NCBI GenBank assembly: GCA_964630265.1
Contig: CAZVRW010000006.1
Location: 13,423 to 77,422 of the forward strand
DNA from: CAZBWP01 sp964630265
Lineage (GTDB): Bacteria > Pseudomonadota > Alphaproteobacteria > Rhodospirillales > Defluviicoccaceae
Length of the DNA stretch: 64,000 nucleotides
Direction: 5' to 3'
The number at the start of each line of letters is the position of its first letter. Position 1 is the first letter of the stretch. Shown in pieces: positions 54,932 through 64,000 of this stretch. The notes under the pieces are model-generated. The model saw only the letters and a list, made by a program, of their open reading frames with translations, ran no database searches and had not been told where the DNA came from. The position numbers were made by a program, and so were the translations under genes.

Positions 54932-55843
54932 ATGTCACCCTCCACCATCGCTTCGTGGTTCCGGGGCTTGCCCGGCCCGGCGCGGGGCGCCGCCGCCATG
55001 GTGTCCGCCTCCCTGGCATTCGCCATGATGATGGCGATCGTGCGCCACCTGTCCCAGGATCTGCACCCGTTCCAGGTGGCGTTCTTTCGCAACCTCATCG
55101 GCTTCGCGGTGGTGCTGCCATGGTTTCTGGTTTCCACCGGGGTGTCGCTGAAGACGGACCATTTGTGGCTGCATCTCGGCCGCGCCGCCAGCGGGCTGTC
55201 GGCGATGCTATGCCTGTTCATGGCGATCAGCCTGATCCCCCTGGCCGAGGTCACGGCCGTCACTTTTACCTCGCCCCTCTTCGCGACAGCCGGAGCTTCC
55301 CTGGTGCTGGGCGAGACGGTGCGCCTCCGGCGCTGGACGGCGACGCTGGCCGGCTTCGTCGGGGTGTTGATCATCCTCCGCCCCGGGGCCGAGGCGCTGG
55401 CGCCGGGCGCGCTGCTGGCGCTGGCAGCGGCGGCGTTCATGGCCAGCGCCATGTTGTTCATCAAGAGGTTGTCGCGAACCGAGCATCCGACGACGATCGT
55501 CGTCTATTTCGGGCTGTTGCTGACCCCCTTGTCGCTGATCCCGGCGCTGTTCGTTTGGGAGACCCCCGCCCCGCACCATGTGCCTTGGCTCATTGCGCTC
55601 GGTGTCGCCGCCACGGTTGGCCAGTTGCTGCTGACCCAGGCCTTCAAGGCGGCCGACGCGTCGCTGGTCATGCCCTTCGACTTCTCCCGGCTGATTTTCG
55701 TCGCCATCATCGGTGCCGTGCTCTACGCCGAACTGCCCGACATCTGGACATGGATCGGCGCCGGCGTGATCGTCGCGGCGAGCGCCTACGTCGCCCATCG
55801 CGAACGGCAACTGGGCAAGCCGAACGTGCCGCCCGCGGCTTGA
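54932..55843 (+). CDS. EamA/DMT-family transporter
   Basis: 303 residues, ten predicted membrane helices in two EamA halves: AMMMAIVRHLSQDLHPFQVAFFRNLIGF with AISLIPLAEVTAVTFTSPLFATAGASLVLGE in the first, and LLLTQAFKAADASLVMPFDFSRLIFVAIIGAVLY in the second. Typical drug/metabolite or amino-acid exporter; substrate not predictable. The Shine-Dalgarno before ATG 54932 is weak, and ATG 54998 would trim 22 residues. The 279 bases after it hold no gene. Confidence 0.87.
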   Translation: MSPSTIASWFRGLPGPARGAAAMVSASLAFAMMMAIVRHLSQDLHPFQVAFFRNLIGFAVVLPWFLVSTGVSLKTDHLWLHLGRAASGLSAMLCLFMAISLIPLAEVTAVTFTSPLFATAGASLVLGETVRLRRWTATLAGFVGVLIILRPGAEALAPGALLALAAAAFMASAMLFIKRLSRTEHPTTIVVYFGLLLTPLSLIPALFVWETPAPHHVPWLIALGVAATVGQLLLTQAFKAADASLVMPFDFSRLIFVAIIGAVLYAELPDIWTWIGAGVIVAASAYVAHRERQLGKPNVPPAA

Positions 55844-56122
55844 TCCGGTGCCCCGCTGGGGCGATGCGGGCACCCATCCCGCGAAAGCGCCTCAGTCCGA
55901 GCGACCAACACAGGGCAGCCAAGCCTTTGGGGCAGGCCCGGTTTCTTGACAAGCCGCGGTTTGACCCTTAAGGCACGACGGGTTTCTTCTGGCCAGCCTG
56001 GACTGCGCGCGTGCTCCGGCATCACCGTGGTCCGTTTTGCCACCCACCGCCTTCCTGTCGCGGACCGGCAGGTTTGGGGACGGTTCTCTCGGGCTCAGAT
56101 CACAACACTGGAGGGTAACGAC

Positions 56123-56845
56123 ATGGCACGCGTTGCATTGGTCACTGGCGGCACACGGGGCATCGGTGCGGCAATCGCCAAGCGGTTGAAGACCGACGGC
56201 TACACCGCGGTCGTCTGCGACGTCGTCGACGAACAGATTGCGAGTTTCAAGGACGAAACCGGGATCCCCGGCTACAAGATCAACGTCGCCGATCACGACT
56301 CCGTGGTCGAGGGCGTCAAGCAGATCACCTCGGACGTGGGGCCGATCGACATTCTGGTCAACAACGCCGGCATCACCCGCGACGGCATCATGGTGAAGAT
56401 GACGCGCGACAAGAACTGGGATCCGATCATCGCCGTCAACCTGGGTGGTGTCTTCAACACCTGCAATGTCATCCTGCCCGGGATGAACGAGCGGAAGTGG
56501 GGACGCATCGTCAACATCAGTTCGATGAACGGCCAACGCGGCCAGCCGGGCCAGACCAACTATTCGGCAACGAAGGCCGGCGTCATCGGCTTCAGCCGCT
56601 CGCTCGCCCTCGAGGCGGCGCGCTCGGGCGTCACCGTCAACTGCATCTGCCCCGGCTTCATCCTCACCGAGATGACCGCGGCGATGAAGCCGGAGGTGCT
56701 GGAGGCCATGGTCAAGATGATCCCGCTCGGCCGCATCGGTCAGCCGGAGGATATCGCCAACGCCGTCGCCTTCCTGGCCAGCGAGGGAGCGGCCTGGATC
56801 ACCGGCGAGACCATGTCCGTCAATGGCGGTCAGTTCATGTATTGA
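56123..56845 (+). CDS. phbB: Acetoacetyl-CoA reductase
   Basis: 240-residue short-chain dehydrogenase making (R)-3-hydroxybutyryl-CoA, the precursor of polyhydroxybutyrate. VTGGTRGIGAAIAKRL for NADPH, NNAGITRD, catalytic Ser134, Tyr147 and Lys151 (SMNGQRGQPGQTNYSATKAG) and CPGFILTEMTAAM. QRGQPGQTNYSATK is characteristic of PhbB rather than FabG. No phaA or phaC is in the window. GGAGG precedes ATG 56123. It appears monocistronic. Confidence 0.92.
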   Translation: MARVALVTGGTRGIGAAIAKRLKTDGYTAVVCDVVDEQIASFKDETGIPGYKINVADHDSVVEGVKQITSDVGPIDILVNNAGITRDGIMVKMTRDKNWDPIIAVNLGGVFNTCNVILPGMNERKWGRIVNISSMNGQRGQPGQTNYSATKAGVIGFSRSLALEAARSGVTVNCICPGFILTEMTAAMKPEVLEAMVKMIPLGRIGQPEDIANAVAFLASEGAAWITGETMSVNGGQFMY

Positions 56846-56947
56846 GGATCGCGACCGTCGCGGACGCAGAGGTCCGACCTGGACGGGTCACCGGCAGCGG
56901 TGGCCCGTCGTTCGTTTGTCGGCGACCGTATGGACGCGGTCGTAGCC

Positions 56948-57253
56948 TCAGCCGCCCCCCATGTCCGCCGCCACGCCATCCATGAACGCGGCGAGTTCCA
57001 CGTCGCGGCGGGTGAGTCCGCCGGCGTCGTGCGTCGACAGGGTGACGTCGACGCGATTGTAGACGTTGAACCATTCGGGATGGTGGTCCATCGCCTCGGC
57101 CTTCAAGGCGACCCGGGTCATGAAGCCGAAGGCCTGATTGAACGTCTTGAACGCGAACGTGCGGGTGATGGCGTCACGCCCCGCCGTCTCCGACCATGCT
57201 GAGAGCCGGGAAAGGGCATTTTCACGCTCGGCTGCCGTCAGTTTGTCGACCAT
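56948..57253 (-). CDS. Pterin-4a-carbinolamine dehydratase
   Basis: 101 residues, the normal size. The family pattern is clear: [56 protein letters not shown], with the HHPEW..VY.....L.THD core. It dehydrates the carbinolamine left by pterin-dependent hydroxylases. No phenylalanine hydroxylase is nearby; in bacteria lacking it the enzyme may serve molybdopterin or other roles. Divergent from the zincin gene. Confidence 0.93.
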   Translation of the reverse strand: MVDKLTAAERENALSRLSAWSETAGRDAITRTFAFKTFNQAFGFMTRVALKAEAMDHHPEWFNVYNRVDVTLSTHDAGGLTRRDVELAAFMDGVAADMGGG

Positions 57254-57310
57254 GATACATCTCGCCTTGCTCAGAAAACGGCGCCGCGCGGCGCCAAGGG
57301 ATCGTTCCGG

Positions 57311-57730
57311 ATGTCGGATGACCATGACGACTTGGCCAGGGGTGACATCCTGCCGCCCAGCCTGGACGACCTCGAGACGCTGGCGCGCGCCGCCTTGCAG
57401 ACCATTCCGCAGGTGCTGCGCAAACGCACCGGCGACGTCATCATCCGCGTCGACGACTTCGTCGACGAGGAGACCGAAATCGCCCTCGGCCTGGAGAGCC
57501 CCTACGATCTTCTGGGCCTCTACCAGGGCGTGTCCCTGGATCGGAAGATCGTGTCGGACCCGCAACCGGAGGCCGACATGATCTTCCTCTATCGCCGCCC
57601 GATCCTGGACTACTGGTGCGACAGCGGCGAGGACCTCGCCCATATCGTCCGCCATGTCCTGATCCACGAGATCGGCCATCACTTCGGCCTGAGCGACGAG
57701 GACATGGATCGGCTGGAACGGATGGATTAG
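57311..57730 (+). CDS. Minimal zincin-like metallopeptidase
   Basis: 139 residues. The only strong motif is [14 protein letters not shown] near residue 119, a HExxH zinc site with a third ligand pattern typical of the small DUF1025/MMP-type zincins. The N-terminal helix [16 protein letters not shown] and the strand [15 protein letters not shown] match that family. Cytoplasmic, no signal peptide. Role unknown. AGGGA precedes the ATG. Confidence 0.87.
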   Translation: MSDDHDDLARGDILPPSLDDLETLARAALQTIPQVLRKRTGDVIIRVDDFVDEETEIALGLESPYDLLGLYQGVSLDRKIVSDPQPEADMIFLYRRPILDYWCDSGEDLAHIVRHVLIHEIGHHFGLSDEDMDRLERMD

Positions 57731-57825
57731 CGGCGGATGCGGACCGGGCGGGCAGCCCGCAATACATCGGGCAGCCCGCAATTCATATTGCCACAGCGCC
57801 CGCAACGCGGACGCGACAGAGGCCT

Positions 57826-57901
<76 letters not shown>

Positions 57902-58063
57902 AAAACTTCAAGGCGCGAGCGTGGCGGATGGCGACACTCGCGGACGCGACTATGGGGCGCCGCTCCGTGACGTGTCAAGATGCCGGGCCGCAGCGGCTTG
58001 CGCCCGGGCAAGCGTGCGGCTAGCTTAGGCGCCGCCATCTCCTCCAGCGTGAGCCCCCCCTTC

Positions 58064-58384
58064 ATGGATGTGTTGATCAGCGCCGCTTTCCGCCTCGTTA
58101 TCGCGGTTCTCGAACTGTACATCATCATCGTCTTCGTCGAGGTGGTCCTCAGCTGGCTGATGGCCTTCGACGTGGTCAATGCGCGCAATCGTTTCGTCAA
58201 CATGGTGCGCTCCGTCACCTATGCACTGACCGAGCCGGCGCTCCGCCCCATTCGCGGCCTGCTGCAGCGCATCCTGCCCAATCTGGGCGGCATCGATCTG
58301 TCGCCGATCGTCTTGCTGCTGCTGATCTATTTCGTCATCGACCTGCTCCAGGGCTTCTATGTCCGCTTTGCCATCGCCTCGTGA
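58064..58384 (+). CDS. YggT-family membrane protein
   Basis: 106 residues with two YggT hydrophobic segments (about 5-35 and 78-100): LYIIIVFVEVVLSWLMAF, then TEPALRPIRGLLQRILPNLGGIDLSPIVLLLLIYF. Family members are linked to cell shape, osmotic tolerance and membrane-complex assembly, without a known reaction. It overlaps the next gene by 26 bases, the usual yggT-yggU pairing. ATG 58064 begins the conserved part. Confidence 0.9.
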   Translation: MDVLISAAFRLVIAVLELYIIIVFVEVVLSWLMAFDVVNARNRFVNMVRSVTYALTEPALRPIRGLLQRILPNLGGIDLSPIVLLLLIYFVIDLLQGFYVRFAIAS

Positions 58385-58724
58385 CGTCCGCGCGCTGCCG
58401 TTCGGGCTCTGCAATGGCGCCGTCCGCCTCCGTATTCGCGTTGCCCCCAAGGCATCGGTCGATGCGATCCGCGGTCTCCATCGCGAGGCGGACGGGTCGG
58501 TTTCGCTCAAGGTGTCGGTGACGGCGCCGCCGGAGGCCGGCAAGGCGAACGAGGCCGTCATCCGCACTCTCGCCAAGGCCTGGAAGCTGCAGAAGTCGAG
58601 CCTGTCCGTCGCCATCGGCGAAAGGGATCGGTTGAAGGCGATCGACATCGCGGGCGAATCCTCCGCGATTTCGGCGCACATCGCCCATTGCCTCGAGGCG
58701 TTCGTCGCGCCGCCGGAATTCTGA
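58359..58724 (+). CDS. DUF167 (YggU) protein
   Basis: 121-residue cytoplasmic protein. VRLRIRVAPKASVDAI, then SLKVSVTAPPEAGKANEAVIRTLAKAWKL and VAIGERDRLKAIDI are the DUF167 core. Structure known for relatives, function unknown. Its ATG lies inside the yggT 3' end, so expression is probably coupled. The folD GTG is three bases after its stop. Confidence 0.9.
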   Translation: MSALPSPRDVRALPFGLCNGAVRLRIRVAPKASVDAIRGLHREADGSVSLKVSVTAPPEAGKANEAVIRTLAKAWKLQKSSLSVAIGERDRLKAIDIAGESSAISAHIAHCLEAFVAPPEF

Positions 58725-58727
58725 TCG

Positions 58728-59621
58728 GTGCGACGCGCAGAGATCATCGACGGCAAGCGCTTGGCGGCAGAACTCTGCAGCGAGATCCGCGAGGCCGTCC
58801 ATGACGTTCGGTCGGCGCATCACCTGCGTCCCGGGCTCGCCGTCGTCCAGGTGGGCGAGGACCCGGCCAGTTCGATCTACGTGCGCAATAAGGCCGAGCA
58901 GACCGAAGCCGTCGGCATGAACTCCTTCGTCCATCGGCTGCCGGAGGACGTGCGCCAGGAGGACCTATTGACGCTGGTCCACGGTCTGAACATGGACCAC
59001 CGCGTGCACGGGATCCTGGTGCAACTGCCGCTGCCACCGCAGATCGCGGAGCAGAGCGTCATCGAAACGATCGATCCGGCGAAAGACGTCGACGGCTTCC
59101 ACGTGATCAATGCCGGGCGCGCCGTAACCGGGGCGGGGCCGGCGCTGATCCCGTGCACGCCCACGGGCTGCCTGTTGCTGATCAAGAGCCACAAGGTTGA
59201 CCTGACCGGCGATCACGCGCTGGTCGTCGGCCGTTCGAACATCGTCGGCAAACCGATGGCCACGCTGCTCCTGGGAGAGAACTGCACGGTGACCATCGCC
59301 CACTCGCGGACCCGCGACCTGGCCGACGAGTGTCGTCGCGCGGACATCCTGGTCGCCGCCGTCGGCCGGCCACAAATGATCCAGGGCGACTGGATCAAGC
59401 CGGGCGCGATCGTCATCGATGTCGGCATCAACCGCGTTGCCCGCGAAGACGGCAAGGCTCGACTGGTCGGCGACGTCGCCTTCGACGCGGCCCTCCCCGT
59501 CGCCGGCGCGATCACGCCGGTTCCCGGCGGCGTCGGGCCGATGACCATCGCCTGCCTGCTGCGCAACACCGTGATCGCGGCCTGCCGCCAGCACGACATC
59601 GATCCGCCGCCGATCCGGTGA
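58728..59621 (+). CDS. folD: Methylenetetrahydrofolate dehydrogenase/cyclohydrolase
   Basis: 297-residue bifunctional enzyme making 10-formyl-THF. Signatures: [14 protein letters not shown] with the catalytic Lys, [48 protein letters not shown] and [15 protein letters not shown] start at 58728; the preceding three genes form one run. Confidence 0.96.
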   Translation: MRRAEIIDGKRLAAELCSEIREAVHDVRSAHHLRPGLAVVQVGEDPASSIYVRNKAEQTEAVGMNSFVHRLPEDVRQEDLLTLVHGLNMDHRVHGILVQLPLPPQIAEQSVIETIDPAKDVDGFHVINAGRAVTGAGPALIPCTPTGCLLLIKSHKVDLTGDHALVVGRSNIVGKPMATLLLGENCTVTIAHSRTRDLADECRRADILVAAVGRPQMIQGDWIKPGAIVIDVGINRVAREDGKARLVGDVAFDAALPVAGAITPVPGGVGPMTIACLLRNTVIAACRQHDIDPPPIR

Positions 59622-59709
59622 TGCGATGGGACTCGAGCGTGTCGGGCCCCAAGAAACGTCCCCGAGCCATCTTGTGGAAACTGCACCGGGCGAATGATAG
59701 AAGCGCCGT

Positions 59710-61512
<1,803 letters not shown>

Positions 61513-61520
61513 GGCCGGCC

Positions 61521-61569
61521 AGTGGATCGAAACTGGCGCTTGGGCACCAAGCGCCAAGTCCGATCCACT
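61521..61569. repeat. Large inverted repeat after lepA
   Basis: Inner arms TGGCGCTTGG (61534-61543) and CCAAGCGCCA (61547-61556) pair perfectly across a three-base loop. Outer arms AGTGGATC (61521-61528) and GATCCACT (61562-61569) extend it with a small internal loop. No T-run follows on either strand. It starts eight bases after the lepA stop and could stall, protect or terminate both convergent transcripts, or be a copy of a dispersed palindrome. Confidence 0.75.
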
Positions 61570-61629
61570 AAGCTAGTGAACGGGTGCAGCGATGTCTTCA
61601 GAGAGTGCACGGTCGCTGCACGCAATCGT

Positions 61630-62331
61630 TCAGCTGGCGACGCCGGCCCGTTGTTGTGGGACCACGATCGCCAACCCCCGGGCCTTGGCGGCGGCAAGCA
61701 CGATGGCGACGATGTCGTCCAGGCTGGCGAAGTGGTCGGTATTGATGATGATGTCGAAGGTTGTCGGATCATCGTAGCGGGCGCCGAACACCTCCGAGAG
61801 GAACTTCTCCCGTCGCCGGTTCCTGGCCACCACCTCCCGCTTTGCCTCGGTGAAGTTGACGGACTCCGCTTCGGCCAAGCGTGCGGCGCACACCTCGTCG
61901 GAGCCGACGATGCGAACGCGCAGGATGTCCCGACCGGCCAGAATCAGGTGGGCGCCACGCCCGCAAATGACGCCGCCGGTGTGATAGAGGCCGCGCACGA
62001 TGGTCGTGATGAAGCGCAGGTAGTCATCGCGCGTCACCGGCTTTCCTGAGATCGCCGAATAAATTCTCGAGTCCACTGCGTTGAGCTTGTCGGTGAGGCT
62101 CTCGACGATGGTCTTGCTGACGTTCGCCTCGGCGGCGATGCCGTCAAGGATCTCGCGATCGAAGCAGTCAAGCTGCAACTTTTGCGCGACGGCTTTGGCG
62201 ACCTCGTCACCGAGACTTGCCACCGACCGGGAGATGACTATCACCGGCTTGCGCAGCCGCTGCGCCTCGTGGGGCGGCGCCTCCAGGGCGCGAATCATTG
62301 CATCGATGACGGTTTGGGGGTCTACGGCCAT
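61630..62331 (-). CDS. Cytidylate-kinase-like P-loop protein
   Basis: 233 residues. PVIVISRSVASLGDEVAKAVAQKL replaces a normal P-loop, then LDCFDREILDGIA, GGVICGRGAHLILA, VRIVGSDEVCAARLAEAES and YDDPTTFDIIINTD. This matches the cytidylate kinase-like family (PF13189 type) rather than canonical Cmk; the GxxGxGK loop is degenerate (SRSVASLGDE), so the kinase activity is doubtful. GGGAGA precedes ATG 62331. Convergent with lepA. Confidence 0.82.
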   Translation of the reverse strand: MAVDPQTVIDAMIRALEAPPHEAQRLRKPVIVISRSVASLGDEVAKAVAQKLQLDCFDREILDGIAAEANVSKTIVESLTDKLNAVDSRIYSAISGKPVTRDDYLRFITTIVRGLYHTGGVICGRGAHLILAGRDILRVRIVGSDEVCAARLAEAESVNFTEAKREVVARNRRREKFLSEVFGARYDDPTTFDIIINTDHFASLDDIVAIVLAAAKARGLAIVVPQQRAGVAS

Positions 62332-62599
62332 GGTCTTTCTCCCGTTCGGATCTTCATAACATTCGCCCGCGTGGAGTGGAAGGGCGCGTCTGCCCGGTGG
62401 CCGCGGCCATCCATCGGGATGAAACGGATCCCGGAGACGTTTTCTCGACACCCTGCCCCAGGGCCGTGCCCCACCCCTGTTGCCGATCCGGCCCCTTGGC
62501 CCGGTCCGGTCGTGTCCCTGGCCCGGGCGCCTTGGGCCCGCGCCCGGCAAAGCCGTTGCGGGCGGTTGCATGCTTGGCTAGGGTGCTCGGATCGCGACT

Positions 62600-62687
62600 G
62601 GAGGGATGGCCGAGCGGTTTAAGGCGCACGCCTGGAGAGCGTGTTCACCGAAAGGTGTCGTGGGTTCGAATCCCACTCCCTCCGCCA
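62600..62687 (+). tRNA. tRNA-Ser (anticodon GGA)
   Basis: 88-base class II cloverleaf: acceptor GGAGGGA/TCCCTCC, anticodon stem CACGC/GCGTG around CTGGAGA (anticodon GGA), a long variable arm, T loop GGTTCGAATCC and encoded CCA at 62685-62687. The 239 bases from here to the riboswitch hold no supported gene. Confidence 0.96.
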
Positions 62688-62926
62688 GATGCGCGAGTTC
62701 CAACCGCCGGTGCCGGCTCCCATGCCAACGGTCTCTGCGGCGGCGGCCCGTGCAGCTGAGCGACCTGAGAAGGCGATGACCAAATACGCGGCAGCGGACT
62801 TGCGGGCGAGGCAACAGGATCCTTCGACGCCGGTCGACAAGCTGCGGCCACCGTGTGCCGCGTGACCTGATCCGTCGCATCATCCCCGTTGACGCGGGAT
62901 CGAGAGTGAAGCAGGATCCCGGGCTT

Positions 62927-63031
62927 CGCAGGGGAGCCCCGCTTAGGGGGCTGAGAGGCCGACCGCGCCGCGAAAGCGCAGTGACGCGACCCTTTGAACC
63001 TGACCCAGGTGATGCTGGCGTAGGGAGCATG
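62927..63031 (+). promoter_or_regulatory. TPP riboswitch (THI box)
   Basis: The thi-box core is clear: GGGGAGCCCC, GGGGCTGAGAGG, then CCCTTTGAACCTGACCC and AGGTGATGCTGGCGTAGGGA. This is the thiamin-pyrophosphate aptamer. About 100 bases of leader follow before thiC, with room for an expression platform that hides the ribosome site when TPP is bound. Confidence 0.93.
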
Positions 63032-63087
63032 GGCCATCGCGCGACGCTGCCGGCGGCCCTTTGGGCTCATTGCCCGTTCCAGCCTGA

Positions 63088-64000
<913 letters not shown>

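Noticed and set aside
55946..55974. TTGACA followed after 17 bases by TAAGGC as a phbB promoter.
   Set aside because: The -35 is perfect but the -10 matches at only two or so positions and lies 150 bases from the start codon; not strong enough to list.
62689..62865. A 58-codon open frame (MREFQPPVPAP..) directly after tRNA-Ser.
   Set aside because: Low-complexity Ala/Pro composition, no Shine-Dalgarno, no recognisable motif; more likely spacer between the tRNA and the riboswitch. No integrase or att duplicate of the tRNA end was seen.

Overview
The window is a GC-rich chromosome segment of an alphaproteobacterium, most likely of the Rhodospirillales or a close relative. The evidence is gene order: plsX-fabH-ihfA-merR, the dusB-ntrB-ntrC-ntrY-ntrX-trkA block, hfq-hflX, a fused ispDF, and the cell-wall/replication run dacC-tmk-holB-metG-tatD. 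No phage, transposase, insertion sequence, CRISPR array or rRNA was seen. Almost everything is core metabolism and regulation packed into overlapping operons.

Layout. 1-2.2 kb: end of plsX, fabH, ihfA and a MerR regulator, then tRNA-Pro(GGG). 2.4-5.8 kb: an exported protein, a decayed pcm copy, cutA, ispDF (minus strand) and a YpjD/CcsA-like membrane protein. 5.9-19.8 kb: one long plus-strand run with dusB, both nitrogen two-component systems (NtrBC, NtrYX), trkA, a D-amino-acid aminotransferase, a HAD phosphatase, hfq, hflX, an inositol-monophosphatase-like enzyme and a beta-hydroxyacid dehydrogenase. 19.8-33 kb: a minus-strand run with mazG, a metallo-beta-lactamase-fold hydrolase, tatD, an unusual subtilisin-like protease with a separate propeptide-like partner, metG, holB, tmk, dacC, rlpA, mltB, a YdcF-like protein and pcm. 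33.1-38.8 kb: a membrane PAS histidine kinase and a single-domain response regulator, divergent from a three-gene operon encoding a KaiA-like protein, KaiB and KaiC. 38.9-49.8 kb: tRNA-His, a large secreted nuclease, a DUF502 protein, a probable fluoroacetate dehalogenase, a Nudix hydrolase, a double-ACT protein, an Mla-type lipid transporter lacking its ATPase gene, and a NodT-type efflux lipoprotein. 50-53.4 kb: MaoC-Pta fusion, ackA, fabI. 53.5-64 kb: two transporters, acetoacetyl-CoA reductase, pterin dehydratase, a zincin, tRNA-Ala(CGC), yggT, a DUF167 gene, folD, lepA, a cytidylate-kinase-like protein, tRNA-Ser(GGA), and a TPP riboswitch in front of thiC, which runs off the end.

The most interesting locus is 33.1-38.8 kb. 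KaiB and KaiC are unmistakable. The gene in front of kaiB encodes a receiver-like N-terminus plus a C-terminal helical segment that resembles the KaiC-binding domain of cyanobacterial KaiA. It overlaps kaiB, so the three are probably one operon. Proteobacterial Kai systems studied so far are generally described as lacking KaiA, so this looks like a clock or timer locus with its own KaiA-like partner. A kinase/regulator pair diverges from it across a 173-bp control region that carries an 18-bp tandem repeat.

Other points of note are a CTG start for tmk, a protease/propeptide pair inserted into the metG-tatD operon beside four 10-bp iterons, a pcm relic 29 kb from the intact gene, three unrelated short tandem repeats at gene ends (one expands a lipoprotein signal peptide), and the missing mlaF. 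Calls rest on reading the sequence and on recognised family motifs; no database search was possible.
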